Positions 11,125 through 24,180 are shown, counted from the stretch's first letter. The stretch is 64,000 bases of DNA from Salvelinus alpinus (GCF_045679555.1 NC_092091.1:77702902-77766901); one strand, 5' to 3'. Program-made: numbers and translations. The notes: generated by a model from the sequence alone, not told the origin.

Positions 11125-11625
11125 AAAGAACATAGGTATTCGTTGTATTAACAGTCAGTAATAAACCATGTATTAACAGAAAGAACAGGGTAATACTTTG
11201 TATTAACAGTCAGTAATAAACCATGTATAAACAGAAAGAACAGGGTAATACTTTGTATTAACAGTCAGTAATAAACCATGTATAAACAGAAAGAACAGGG
11301 TAATACTTTGTATTAACAGTCAGTAATAAACCATGTATAAACAGAAAGAACAGGGTAATACTATGTATTAACAGTCAGTAATAAACCATGTATAAACAGA
11401 AAGAACATATTGTAATACTTTGTATTAACAGTCAGTAATAAACCATGTATAAACAGAAAGAACAGGGTAATACTTTGTATTAACCTTCAGTAATAAACCA
11501 TGTATAAACAGAAAGAACAGGGTAATACTTTGTATTAACAGTCAGTATTAAACCATGTATAAACAGAAAGAACAGGGTAATACTTTGTATTAACAGTCAG
11601 TAATAAACCATGTATAGGGCATTTA
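11125..11625. repeat. 55-bp minisatellite, about 9 copies
   Basis: The core AACAGTCAGTAATAAACCAT recurs every 55 bp with few changes; one unit has a small insertion near 11405. It is AT-rich with no coding frame. Confidence 0.95.
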
Positions 11626-12122
11626 GAAACAGTTTGCTCACCATGTATTAATTACCCCAACATTTGTAAATTATTTAAATAAAATGTTTGATATATTTCC
11701 TTTAACATCCTGTGTGTGCTTATTATTTTACCATTCATACGTTCTGAGTTATTTTTAGACCTTAAGTGGGCATCAGGTACGGTTGGAATGTAAACCAATG
11801 GCATAACCGTCTTTTTGTGAGAAATTGCACTGGTCACTCAAAACATTTAAAAAGTATCAATAGCAATCACTTTAGGCGAGGGGCTGCAATAACACTTTAC
11901 TAATGATTTGTAAATGGTTATACATGTTGGACTAATGATGACTAAATGGTGAATTCACTATTTATCAAATCCTTATAAATGGTTTATTACTGTTTTTACA
12001 TATGTAGACACTGGTGTGGTGCTGGATATAATTTAAATGAGTTAATAAAGTAGTGGAATTTCCCTTTTTATTTTCAATTTCAACCTAACCAATGTTATGA
12101 ATTGATTTAACTGTTTTGTTAG
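11626..12122. other. AT-rich intron sequence
   Basis: Nothing recognised except the acceptor context TGTTTTGTTAG immediately before 12123. Confidence 0.45.
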
Positions 12123-12216
12123 AAATCGGAAGAGGTCCAACATCCTTTGTCCAAAGCCAATGAGACAAAACCAGAGACAGATGGCTCTTCAGGAGGAAAC
12201 AGAGAAACAACCAAAG
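12123..12216 (+). CDS. Small exon preceding the FN3 array (predicted)
   Basis: The acceptor GTTTTGTTAG and donor AAAG|GTATTG bound a 94-bp open exon starting in phase 0 and ending after one base of a codon. Joining that final G to the TA that opens each FN3 exon gives a Val codon and keeps the frame. The product is a polar, Glu/Lys/Thr-rich linker of 31 residues with no domain I know. The next coding sequence is FN3 exon 1, about 12 kb downstream across an intron full of transposons. Phase agreement with both neighbours makes this more likely than a chance frame. Confidence 0.55.
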
Positions 12217-12244
12217 GTATTGTCTCCTGTTTTAAAGTCTTATG

Positions 12245-13310
12245 GCTGCAATCCCGCTACCGGGATGATATGACAACAGCCAGTGAAAGTGCAGGGTGCC
12301 AAATTCAAACAACAGAAATCTCATAATTAAAATTCCTCAGACATACATGTTTCTTATATCATTATAAAGGTAATCTTGTTGTTAATCCCACCAAAGTGTC
12401 CGATTTCAAATATGCTTTTCAGCGAAAGCACTACAAACGATTATGTTAGGTCACCACCAAACCACAATAAGCACAGCCATTTTTCCAGCGAAAGATAGCT
12501 TTCACAAAAAGCAGAAATAGAGATCAAATTAATCACTAACCTTTGATTATCTTCATCAGATGACACTCATAGGACTTCATGTTACACAATACATGCATGT
12601 TTTGTTTGATAAAGTTCATATTTATATAAATAAATCTGAGTTTACATTGGCGCGTTACAGTCACTAGTTCCAAAAACATCAAGTGATTTTGCATAGCCAC
12701 ATCGTTTCAACAGAAATACTCATCATAAATGTAGATGATAATACAAGTTATACACATGGAATTATAGATATACCTCTCCTTAATGCAACCGCTGTGTCAG
12801 ATTTAAAAAAAACTTTACGTAAAAAGCACACCATGCAATAATCTGAGATGGAGCTCAGATTTAACAACATTTCTCCGCCATGTTGGAGTCAACAGAAATA
12901 CAAAATTACATCATAAATATTTCCTTACCTTTGATTATCTTCATCAGAATGCAGTGCAAGGAATCCTAGTTCCACAATAAATCGTTGTTTTGTTGGATAA
13001 TGTCCATTACTTATGTCCAATTAGCTAAGTTTGCTAGCATGTGTAGTACACGTGTCCAAACGCTCGCGCAGATGCAGGCAAACTCGGACGAAAACTTCAA
13101 AAAGTTATATTACAAGTCGACTAAACTGGTCAAATTTAGTAGAGAATCAATCTTCAGGATGTTGTTATCATATATATCCAATAACGTTCCAACAGGAGCA
13201 TTCTTTTCAGTCTCTATAAGTAATGCAACGCATGACGATATCATGAGGAAAGTGCGTGACCAAGAACTGGCACTCTGCCAGACCACTGACTCAAACACCT
13301 ACACTACAGC
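12245..13310 (-). mobile_element. Family A element copy 2
   Basis: The order of blocks is the reverse of that in copy 1. CCCGCTACCGGGATGAT near 12255 marks one end. Shared text includes 'gattatcttcatcagat' (twice) and 'gttccacaataaatcgttg'. The other end fades out near 13310. No transposase frame; the open frames here are short and unrelated to known proteins. Confidence 0.6.
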
Positions 13311-13900
13311 TACACTACAAACATCATTTTACTTGGTTCCCTCAAAGCAATTGTAATTACAGTCCACCACAACATACCCAATAGTCTTCTGACTAGTAAG
13401 GGGTGGTCTGTGTTTCATTTCATTGTGTATTAGAAACCGTTTTTTGCCAGAGGTTGAATGGTTAGTTGGGCTTCTCAGGAAAATGTTTCAACAGTAAGCA
13501 AGGGGGTTGGGGATTAGTGAAGGATAAATGAGCTAAATGTTCCTCTCGCTAAAACATGTGCAACCTGTGCATTGACCACCCTCATTGCTGTAGCAGTCAG
13601 GTAACCATGACAACGGAAGCTGCGACAGGGTCAAAGCAAACATTTGTCATGTCCCTGAGACAAGGAAAAGGACCGTCGCCTCACCTGAATTTGCATTTAT
13701 ACAGATCATGTAACACTTCGAACCTGTGTAGGTGGAGCAGAAAATGGGAGTGAGGTGAAGGAGGAGAGTATGCTTATTAGCCTTTACACATAAAATATAA
13801 TTTTATAAATGTATCAAGAGGCTATGAGGAGAATAAAACAAAGACAATAATGATCTGGAATAATTATTCCATAATATATCATAGGAAAGGGAAGGGATGC
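13311..13900. other. Intron sequence, nothing recognised
   Basis: No exon, RNA gene or clear mobile element was identified. Confidence 0.4.
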
Positions 13901-13901
13901 T

Positions 13902-14124
13902 AGTCAGTTGCAATTAACTGAAATGTGTCTTCCGCATTTAACCCAACCCCTCGGAATCATAGAGGTGCGGGGGGCTGCCTTAATCGACGTCCACGTGTTC
14001 GCTGTCCGGGGAACTGCCTTGGTCTGGGGCAGAACGACAGATTTTTTTGACCTTGTCAGCTCAGGTATTCAATCCAGCAACATTTCGGTTACTGGCCCAA
14101 CACTCTAACCACTAGGCCTATGCT
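13902..14124 (-). mobile_element. Salmonid tRNA-derived SINE
   Basis: On the minus strand the head reads GGCCTAGTGGTTAGAGTGTT (A-box region) and then GGATTGAATACC-type B-box text. A body with 'gacaaggtcaaaaaaatctg' follows, and the tail contains 'gttgggttaaatgcggaag'. This layout is that of the salmonid HpaI/AvaIII-type SINEs. Substitutions in both promoter boxes suggest an old inactive copy. Confidence 0.8.
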
Positions 14125-14276
14125 TTAAACAAGGCTGGTGTTGTTGCCCACTTTTTATATTTGGCTAAAATAGCCTATTGGTTTATTTTTGTTGATTATT
14201 GTCTGTGTAATGTATTGTTAAATAGCCTATTGGTTTATTTTGGATTCTTGTCTGTGTATTGTATTGTTTAAAACAT

Positions 14277-15677
14277 GTTGAGGATAGAGGGCACTATTTA
14301 CACTTTGGGGAAAAGTCGTGCCCAATTTAAACAGCCTCGTACTCTATTCTTGCTCGTACAATATGCATATTATTATTACTATTGGATAGAAAACACTCTC
14401 AAGTTTCTAAAACCGTTTGAATTATATCTGTGAGTAAAACAGAACTCATTTTGCAGCAAACTTCCTGTCAGAAAGTGAAAAATCTCAAATCGAGGCTCTG
14501 TTCCAGGCCCTCCCTCCCTATACATGCACTTCATACGCCTTCCACTAGATGTCAATAGGCTGTGAGAGGTGAAATGGGGTCTCAATTTCTTTCTATGGTC
14601 AAAAGAGACAGCTTGGAATGACATGACCCCAGAATTCGTTTGTTCAGGAAGCGCATAAAGGTCACCAGTATTGGCTTCTGAAAAGCAATCGTTATAGACG
14701 TCTTATATTTCCGGCTTTGATTTTATTTGATAAATGTAAAAATATCATCGTAAAGTATGTTTTTTCAATATAGTTTTATTAGATTATTGAATTTTTTTCG
14801 GGAGTTTAGACGTGTTGCGTTCTTTGCGTTTGGTGACGAAGGAGAGCTAAGTGCCATTTGGCTAGTTTTGCTTGCTCATTCGAGAGGGAAAAATGCCATT
14901 CTAAAACCAAACAACGATTGTTCCCGACAAAGGACCCCTTGTACAACATTCTGATGGAAGATCAGCAAAAGTAGGACCCATTTTATGATGCTATTTCATA
15001 TATCTGTCGAACAAGTGTACTATTAGTTTGCGCCCAGATTTTGGGCACTCTCTCGCCATAACGTAAGCTGCATGTCGTAATTAAGTTATTTTTAGAATTC
15101 TAACACGGCGATTGCATTAAGAACTAAGCTATCTTTAATTTGCTGTACACCATGTATTTTTCATAAATGTTTTATGATGAGTATTTAGGTATTTCAATTT
15201 GGTCTCTGTAATTGTTCTAGCTGCTTCGGTGCTATTTCCGATTGTAGCTGCAATGTAAAACTATGATTTATACCTCAAATATGCACATTTTTCGAACAAA
15301 ACATATATTTATTGAATAACATGTTATAAGACTGTCATCTGATGAAGTTGTTTCTTGGTTAGTTTGGTTGGTTCTTGGTTAGTTTGGTTGGTTTTGTGCA
15401 TGCTACCTGTGCTGTGAAAAATGTCTGTGCTTTTATATTTGTATTTGGTGGTGAGCTAACATAAATATACGTGGTGTTTTCGCTGTAAAACATTTTAAAA
15501 ATTGGACATGTTGGCTGGATTCACAAGATGTTTATCTTTCATTAGCTATATTGGACTTGTTAATGTGTGAAAGTGAAATATTTAAAAAATATATTTTTTG
15601 AATTTCGCGCTCTGCCTTTTCAGTGGAATGTGGGAGGAGTGGCGCTAGAGGAACCCCTGTCCTAGACAGGTTAATAG
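14277..15677 (+). mobile_element. Family A element copy 3 (most complete)
   Basis: It runs from GTTGAGGATAGAGGGCACTA to CCTGTCCTAGACAGGTTAA, giving the best view of both ends of the family. A short duplication of 'ttggttagtttggttggtt' lies at 15353-15391. No transposase frame is present. Confidence 0.65.
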
Positions 15678-15769
15678 CTTATTGGCTTCTTTTTGGATTC
15701 TTGTCTATGTAATGTATTGTTTAATAGCCTATTGGTTTATGTTGAATTCTTGTCTGTGTAATGGATTGT

Positions 15770-16884
15770 TTAATTAGAGCTAGGGTCTATTTTCCTGAAT
15801 TTCCGCCTGACTGACGTGGCCAAAGTAAACTGCATGTTACTCAGAAAACACTTTGAAGTTTCTAGAAATGTTAAAATAATGTCTGAGAATATAACACAAT
15901 TGATATGGCAGGCGAAATTACAAAGAAAAAGCAACCAGAATATATTTTTTTAGGTCCCAGGCTCTTATAATGGGAAGCTATGGGTCCTATGCAATTCCAA
16001 CTCCCAGATTGCAATTCCTATGGCTTCCACTAGATGTCAACAGTCTTTGTTTAAGGTTTCAGGTTTTTCTTCAAAAACGAGCAAGAATTTTGAGTTTTTG
16101 TACAAAGACTCCCGGTACAATATCAGTCTGTTGGAACGCGCTTTCTAATTTTATTTTCTATTGAGCATACTACTTTCCGTATGAAATATTATAGTTTATT
16201 GACATTTTAGGATACATGAGGATTAAATAGAAACATAGTTTGACTTGTTTGAAAGAAGTTTAGCGGTAGCTTTTTGGACTCATCGTTTTGTTCAGAAATC
16301 CATTGGCTCCAAAACCGATCACAAAATCCAGACGACAAGTCAAAATTGTATCACTAAAGTTCATAGAAACATGTCAAACGATGTTTCTAATCCATCTTCA
16401 AGTTGTTTTTAGCATAAATATGCAATAATATTTCAACCGGACAATAGTTTTGTCATTACAAAGGAAAAAGAACGAACGCCGCGCTTCACGGACGCGTGCC
16501 TCAAAGAAGGAAGGGACACCTGGCCATCCACCCTTAGAAAGAGGTCTTACTCTGTCATTCTTCATAACACAAGCCTGAAACAATTTCTAAAGACTGTTGA
16601 CATCTAGTGGAAGCCATGGGAAGTGCAATCTCAGTCCTAAGTCAATGGATACTCTATTAGACATGCATTAGAAAACTACAAACTTCAGATATCTCACTTC
16701 CTGAATGGATTTTTCTCAGGTTTTCGCCTGCAAAAAGAGTTCTGTTATACTCACAGACATTATTTTAACAGTTTTGGAAGCAAGTCTCTACTTAGCTTCT
16801 GGGCCTGAGTAACAGGCAGTTTACTTTGGGTACGCTTTTCATCCGGATGTCACAATACTGCCCCCTGCACTGGAGAGGTTAATA
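15770..16884. mobile_element. Foldback (palindromic) element related to family A
   Basis: The left half (15770-about 16290) and right half (about 16300-16884) are inverted versions of each other. 'ttccactagatgtcaacag' on the plus strand near 16026 has its complement near 16593-16612, and 'tctgagaatataacac' near 15882 has its complement near 16740-16760. The right end ACTGGAGAGGTTAA mirrors family A termini. A transcript could form a stem of several hundred bases with mismatches. Confidence 0.65.
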
Positions 16885-16967
16885 CATTTTAGCTCTCCCA
16901 AGTAAACAATCAGGTTTTCTTGCATTCATCATTAACAACTTAACTACGAAAGGATAATTTTTCTTTA

Positions 16968-18008
16968 AAAACCTCTTGGCGCACCGATCCCTTTAGCGGG
17001 ATCATTTTCGTCAACATTCGGTGAATTGCAGAGCGCCAAATTCAAATTAAATTACTAAAATATTTAATTTTCATGAAATCACAAGTGTCATATACCAAAG
17101 CACAGTTTAGCTTGTTGTTAATCCACCTGGCGTGTCAGATTTCAAAAAGGCTTTACGGTGAAAGCAAACCATGCGATTATGTGAGGACAGCTCTCAGCAG
17201 ACAAAACATTACACACAGCTAGCAGCAAAGTAGATTGGTCACGAAAGTCAGAAAAGCAATTAAATGAATCGCTTACCTTTGATGATCTTCGTATGTTTGC
17301 ACTCACGAGACGCCCAGGTACACAATAAATGTTTGTTTTGTTTGATAAAGATTATTTTTATATCCAAAAATTTCCATTTGGTTGGTGCGTTTTGTTTAGC
17401 AATCCACATGCTCGTGCGGTCACGACGGGCAGATGAAAATAGTATCCGTAAAGTTCGTAGAAACACGTCAAACGTTTTTTATAATCAATCCTCAGGCTGT
17501 TTTTACAATAAATAATCGATAATATTTCAACCAGACGGTAGCCTTTTCAATAAAAGAGAGAAGGAAAAGGTCCCGCTCCTGGGGGCAGCTAGCATACTAG
17601 CATGCACAAATCTAAGGACATCTGGCTATCCACTGACGCAATGTGATCATTCTCTGTCATTTTTCAGAATAAAAGCCTGAAACTATGTCTAAAGACTGTT
17701 CACACCTTGAGGAAGCCATAGGGAAAGGAATCTGGTTGATATCCCTTTAAATGGAGGATAGGCTTGCAATGGAAAAGAGAGGTTTCAGAAAAACAGCACT
17801 TCCTGGTTGGATTTTCCTCAGGTTTTCGCCTGCAATATCAGTTCTGTTATACTTACAGACAATATTTTGACAGTTTTGGAAACTTTAGAGTGTTTTCTAT
17901 CCTAATATGCATATTCTAGCTTCTGGGCCTGAGAAATAGGCAGTTTTACTTTGGGCACGTTTTTCATCCAAACATCAAAATACTGCCCCCTAGTCTCAAG
18001 AGGTTTTT
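16968..18008 (-). mobile_element. Family A element copy 5
   Basis: Minus-orientation copy from AAAAACCTCTTGGCGCACC to CCCCCTAGTCTCAAGAGGTTT. The ends form imperfect inverted repeats around AACCTCTTG/CAAGAGGTT. Interior blocks match the other copies, including 'tacacaataaatgtttgtt' and 'ggttttcgcctgcaatatc'. Confidence 0.65.
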
Positions 18009-18170
18009 CTTAAGAAAAACTTTATTGGCACCCCTGTCTTCAATACTTTGTGCACCCTCCCCTTGTAAGGATAACAGCACTGAGCTTTTTCGATAATGTT
18101 TTATTTAGATTGGAGAACATTCCTCCATACGGAATCTTTCCAGATCCTTGATATCCTTCGGCCTGCCGAA
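18009..18170 (-). mobile_element. Tc1-like transposon fragment
   Basis: Text such as 'tttattggcacccctgtctt' and 'cattcctccatacggaatc' matches a fish Tc1-like family read in reverse. Only this short piece is present, directly abutting the family A copy. Confidence 0.5.
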
Positions 18171-18590
18171 GATCTCGATTCCTTAAATCTCACAAATCTC
18201 AGTTTTGGAAGATACTGCCAGTGTCCAAAAACTCATACTAGTGTACTTAATAGTATGCAAAAAAAAAGATATTTTATAGTGTGTGAAATTACCAAAATAA
18301 TACTCTGAATGAGCCATCTAATGCGCAACTGCATTGACTCCTGCCATTCGTTCATTTTGGTACAGTGCATCAATTTATCTGATTATCAGCTGTTGTCAAA
18401 CACATCGGAAAAGACGAGTGAATTGTACTAAATCAAACGGCAAAATAAGTATGTTAAGTTTGAAGCTCATCTGCATTTCCTGCGATGTAGTAAAATGATC
18501 AGTAACAAAAAAATCTTACACCTGTAGGCTGTTTCCAACCAGAGAAGTGTTTTTTTATTGGTTCAGCTCTCCTTTTAAATGTGCAGGCTG

Positions 18591-19103
18591 ACAGGTAACT
18601 GCCAAAATAAAGGAAACACCAACATAAAGCGCCTTAAAAGGGAGTTGGGCCAGAACAGCTTCAATACACCTTGGCATAGATTCTACAAGTGTCTGGAACT
18701 CTATTGGTGTGATGTGACACCATTCTTCCACGATAAATTGTGGAAAACTGTCTCGGGCGCCGCTCCAGAATATCCCATAAGTGTTCAACTGGGTTGAGAT
18801 CTGGTAATTTGAGACGGCCATTGCATATGATTTACACCATTTTCATGCTCATAAAACCATTCTGTGACCACTCGTGCCCTGTGGATGGGGGCATTGTCAT
18901 CCTATGGGAGCATAGTCATGGTAGCCAAAATAATGGACTAACTTATGGCCTGCCCAGCATTTTTTTTACATGACCCTAAGCATGTTGGGATATTAATTGC
19001 TTAATTAACTAATGAACCACACCTGTGTGGAAGCACCTGCTTTCTATATACTGTGTATCCCTCATATACTCAAGTGTTTCCATTATTTTGGCAATTACCT
19101 GTA
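18591..19103 (-). mobile_element. Tc1-related MITE with terminal inverted repeats
   Basis: The left end ACAGGTAACTGCCAAAATAA and the right end TTATTTTGGCAATTACCTGT are inverted repeats about 510 bp apart. The interior, read on the minus strand from 18821, keeps a fragment resembling the transposase C-terminus (an ESMPR-type motif followed by IEAVL). It is an internally deleted, non-autonomous Tc1-type copy. Confidence 0.8.
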
Positions 19104-20346
19104 GATTGCTTGAGAAATATTTTTGATAGTATTTATACTTTTTGTTTTGCAACCATATTTGCATAAAACTCAATACATGTCAATGACCATAGCCTTTAAA
19201 TGTTAAAATATCTGAGATTCTCTTGAACTGTTTATGCATTGAACTTTAACTAAACCATTGTTGAAATGTGCAGACTGACTCAACTTAGATTGCATGCATA
19301 CAGCTTGTAGATACTATTTATACTTTGAAATATAACTTAGTATAAATTAACATGTGTTTGAATGAGAAAAGCGGTAGCTTTTCAAAATGGTCCTGCTCCT
19401 TGGCCAATTAAGCTAAAATACCAACTTTAGAACGTTTAGGCAATCCAAATTTCAAGTTTTCTAAAACCATTGTAAACTTTAAACAGTTGTAATTTGCATA
19501 AATTAGCATAACCGTTCATGGATTCAATGCCAACTATAAGAACACAGTAGTATATATTTCACATGCTACTGCTCTTTAACCATTTCAGCTACAAACATTA
19601 AAACAATTAATATTTTAAAAAACTTGATAAATTATAACTATTTAAATGTGCATGAATTAGCATTTAAGAGCCCACCAACATTAATCGTAACTCTTGAACC
19701 GTTCAAACTAGATTAACCAAACCAACTATCAAATGTTCAGGCTATCCTATCCTATCAACCATTAAGAATTCAAGACAAGCTAAGAAGTGCACACATTTTG
19801 TTTGGGACATGTAATTTTCTAGTTATTGTTATTCACCTTTCGCTGCCACCTGTAGTGCCAAAACCTTAAAAGCTACCAACACCAAACCAACTTTAAAATG
19901 TGCAGAATTACTCACAATTGATTGCTTGTATACAGCTTTTGACACTATGTATACCTTTTGAACTATACACTTAACATTTGCATAAAAGCTCCATAGACCT
20001 TAATCGGAAATATTTAAATTTAATACTGTCCGTAGCCCTTTCCTACAGTCAAATAACCTAGTGGCCTCATGGGTGGAATGTTATTCATATTTTTCAGAAT
20101 TTCATAATTAATTTTAAAAAATCATAAACCCGCCGAGAATCCGGTGATTCTATGTCAAACGGTTTGGTTAAATGTCTGTCTTCTGTGACGTATATGAAGT
20201 GTAATATAGGGATGCAGCCTCAAAATGTAATACATTTCAAATCTATATCTGACATGGTGTATTCTTTGTTTAAGCCCATAACCATGTGTGTGTGAGGTGT
20301 ATAATTTTGTTTCAAAGTAGATTTGTTTAAGACTACCAAGACACAC
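19104..20346. repeat. Degenerate tandem repeat region of unknown origin
   Basis: Diverged copies of a block with text like 'aaatgtgcagactgactcaa', then 'atacagctttt', 'aactata' and 'catttgcataaa' occur near 19265, 19885 and again at 21690-21860 after the family A insertion. The spacing is irregular. No coding potential was seen. Confidence 0.4.
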
Positions 20347-20395
20347 TGTGTGACCCTGATTTAGCCCACTGCAGTAAAAGGTTAAACCGTTTAAT

Positions 20396-21618
20396 TCTTA
20401 GGGATAGGCGTCCCATTAACGGGACAGTTGTAAATCATACAGCGCCTTGTGTCATGATCGCAGATTTTACAGAACAAGAAAATGTTGGTACATATAAGTG
20501 TCTTATATCGTCTGAAAGCTTAAATTCTTGTTAATATAACTGCACTGTCCAATTTACAGTAGCTATTACTGCAAAAAAATGCAATGCTATTGTTTGAGGA
20601 GAGCTCCTAACAACAAAACACTTTTTTTCACCGCGATAGGTTTGATAAATTCACCTCTGAAGGTGAAATGTGTACTTATATTCTGAAATCTTGCTCTGAT
20701 TTATCATCCAAAGGGTCCCAGAGATAACATGAAGTGTCGTTTTGTTAGATAAAATCCCTTTTCATATCCTAAAAAGGTCCATATAGCATGCACGATCGAT
20801 TTTGTATTTCCACTCGTTCAATTTGCAAAGAAAGGAATCTGTGAAAATCTAACCCTAAATGTTGTTTCAACCAGTCAAATCACGTTCGTATTTATTCCTC
20901 AGAGATCCTAGAACGTAACCAGACTTCACTATATCATTAGGGGTGTAGTATATCCTATAGGACACCAAATTTGGACAGAGAGCAACGCCTTCATGGCATG
21001 TCGTTGACGCGGCCGGTCTTCAGTTGATCGACTGCAACTTTGTCAAATAAGCACCAATCGGGGTCAAACAAAGCTAGCTAGATAGCCAATGAACTGGGCT
21101 TTACAGTATGGAGAGTTATGAATACTGGGTGTTTTGCAAATGTTTAACTTATAATATGGCTACTAATACTGGAAAAGCTAAATCAAGGTCCAAGTATACA
21201 GATTTGACAATATTCTTGCAGAAAAATGTAATGTGAATGTGAATGTCTCCTTCACGATTTGCCCAAATATATCTGGGTGACTTCACACTAAAAGTAATGT
21301 GGTTTGCTTGTACTTCAAGTTATCCGTCTGAAACTTTGCACATACACTTCTGCCATCTTGTGGACACTATCGGAATTACAACCAGAGTGATGGCTAGATT
21401 TGGGGCCTTTCTCTTGCATTTTAAAGATGGTGGTAGAAAAAAAAACGGTTGTTTTTTTCTTTGTATTTTCTTCTACCAGATCTATTGTGTTATATTCTAC
21501 TACATTCAATTCACATTTCCAAAAACGTCAAAGTGTTTCCTTTCAAATGGTACCAAGAATATGCATATTCTTGCTTCAGGGCCTGAGCTACAGGCAGTTA
21601 GATTTGGGTATGTCATTT
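20396..21618 (-). mobile_element. Family A element copy 6, flanked by 49-bp direct repeats
   Basis: It begins near TCTTAGGGATAGGCGTCCCA and ends with family A end text ('catattcttgcttcagggcctgag'). A 49-bp direct repeat with three mismatches borders it at 20347-20395 and 21619-21667. No transposase frame. Confidence 0.6.
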
Positions 21619-21899
21619 TGTGTGACCCTGATTTGGCCCACTGCAGTAGAAGGTTAAACCATTTAATAAGCTACAAACATGAAACCAACGTTGAATTGTG
21701 TAGACTGACTCAACTTACACTTCTTGTCAAAAGCTTTTGATATGAATACCTGTTGAACTATAACCATTTCACATTTGCATAAACACTTTGGCTCTGACAT
21801 AGTTCTTGAAACATTCATGCTACAAAAAACACACAAACACTGAAATGTGCAGAGTGACACACATTTTCTAAAGGACATTTCCTTTTCTAGTTATTATAT

Positions 21900-22330
21900 T
21901 GTTATTTAATTGTTAGCCCACTATTACCCCTTTATCACCCCTGTACTACCGTGCAGAAAAAGGCATCGGAGCATCAGCTCAGAGCAACAGGCTCTGAGAC
22001 AGCTTCTACCAAGCCAAGCCATACAACTGATAAATAGCCACACGACTGCTATATAGTTAATTAAATGGTTACCCAGACTATCTGCATTGACCCTATCTTG
22101 CACTGACTCAATGCACACTCAGAATACTATATACACACACTATATAAACACTCAAACACTACATTGACACTCTCACACAAAACCCACACACATTCACATA
22201 CACTGCATGTGCACACAAACATACTGAAATTACACACACATTTTAAATACTTTATTTGGATCCACAAATCAAATCAAGGAGGATCCAAACATCTCAAAAG
22301 TCCCTGTATACATCACCTTGTTCTCCAAAG
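21900..22330. mobile_element. Decayed salmonid repeat with CA-rich stretch
   Basis: 'catcagctcagagcaacagg' and 'ctgagacagcttctaccaa' are strings I associate with a dispersed salmonid retroelement. 22125-22245 is CA-rich. Boundaries and class are uncertain. Confidence 0.4.
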
Positions 22331-22432
22331 AGCTAGGTTGCCCACAACAACTGAAACAGAGAAGTACCTAGCTTTGCTTTGGTCATTGGCAGGCCAGCAA
22401 TCTGGAGGCCATGTACTACAAGCTAATGTACA

Positions 22433-23911
22433 GTTCATTCGGAAAGTACTCAGACCCCTTGACTTTTTCCACATTTTGTTACGTTACAGCCTTATTCTGA
22501 AATTGATTCAATTGTTGTTTTTCCTCATAAATCTACACACAATATTCCACAATGACAACGCAAAAACTGAAATATGACATTTATAAAAGTATTCAGACCC
22601 TTTGCTATGAGATGCAAAATTGAGCTCAGGTGCATCCTGTTTCCATTGAGCATCCTTGAGATGTATCTACATCTTGATTGGAGTCCACCTGTGGTAAATT
22701 CAATTGATTGGACATGATTTGGAAAGGCACACACCTGTCTACATAAGGTCCCACAGTTGACAGTGCATGTCAGAGCAAAAACCAAGCCATGAGGTTGAAG
22801 GAATTGTCCGTAGAGCTCTGAGACAGGATTCTGTCGAGACACAGCTCTGGGGAAGGGTACCAAAACATTTTGAAACATTAAAGGTGTCCAAGATCACAGT
22901 GGCCTCCATCATTCTCAAATAGAAGAAGTTTGGAACCACCAAGACTTTTCCGAGAGCTTGCTTCCCGGCCAAACTGAACAATTGGGGGAGAAGGGCCTTG
23001 GTCAGGGAGGTGACCAAGAACCCGATGGTCACTCTGACAGAGCTCTAGAGTTCCTCTGTGGAGATAGGAGACCTCCCAGAAGCACAACCATCTTTGTAGC
23101 ACTCCACCAATCAGGCCAGACTGCCTGCTTGGAGTTTGCCGAAAGGCACCGAAAGACTCTCAGACCATGAGAAACAAGATTTTCTGGTCTGATGAAAACC
23201 AAGATTGAACTCTTTGGCCTGAATGCCAAGCGCCACGTCTGGAGGAAACCTGGCACCATCCCTCCCTCCTATCATGCTGTGGGGATGTTTTTCAGTGGTA
23301 GGGACTGGGAGACTAGTCAGGATCGAGGGAAAGATGAACGGAGCAAAGTACAGAGAGATCCTTGATGAAAACCTGCTCCAGAGTGCTCAGGACCTCAGAC
23401 TGGGACGAAGGTTCACTTTCCAACAGGACAACAACCATAAGCAAACAGCCAAGACAACGCAGGAGTGGCTTCGGGAAACAAGTTTCTGAATGCCCTTGAG
23501 TGGTCCAGCCAGAGCCCGGACTTGAACCCGATCGAACATCTCTGGAGAGACCTGAAAATAGCTGTGCAGCAACGCTCCCCATCCAACCTGACAGAGCTTG
23601 AGAGGATATGCAGAGAAGAATGGGCAAAACTCCCCAAATACAGGTGTGCCAAGGTTGTAGCGTCATACCCAAGAAGACTCGAGGCCGTAATCGCTGCAAA
23701 AAGTGCCTAAAAAAAGTACAGAGTAAACAGTCTGAATAATTAAATAAAAAAATCATGAGTTACCAACATTTCTAAAAACCTGTTTTTGCTTTGTCATTAT
23801 GGGCTGTTGAGTGTAGATTGAGCAGGGGAAAAAAACAATTGAATCCATTAGAAATAAAGCTGTAACGTACCAACATTTCAAGGGGTCTGAATACTTTAAG
23901 GCACTTTATTT
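22433..23911 (+). mobile_element. Tc1 transposon copy 1 (defective transposase)
   Basis: The left end is CAGTTCATTCGGAAAGTACT and the right end contains 'aaggggtctgaatacttt'. The transposase reading frame (about 22770-23710) shows the family text '[20 protein letters not shown]' and the DLNPIEHLW segment with the last acidic residue of the DDE triad. Frameshifts near 23190, 23265 and 23490 break it, so it is a pseudogene. The downstream flank (to about 24660) is duplicated at 44640-45405, so insertion preceded that duplication. Confidence 0.9.
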
Positions 23912-24180
23912 AGTTGTGAAAACACATTAATATTAATGTTCCCAAACAGATTCCACTTGGCTTTGGATATTGTGGCTTATATGGACTACTGTCCGTTCCT
24001 TCCTGCCCTTTAAAGGCCAGCAGTCAGGTAGGCTACTGCCAACGACATGTCATCAATTCAACTGTAAATAATTCATTCAAGCCTAGTTGGCCTACCATTC
24101 TGCGAGGGGAAAAAATATAACTAATGGGAATATTAAATCACTTTAAACTGCAGCACTAACAATACTATATTTTCCCTTAG

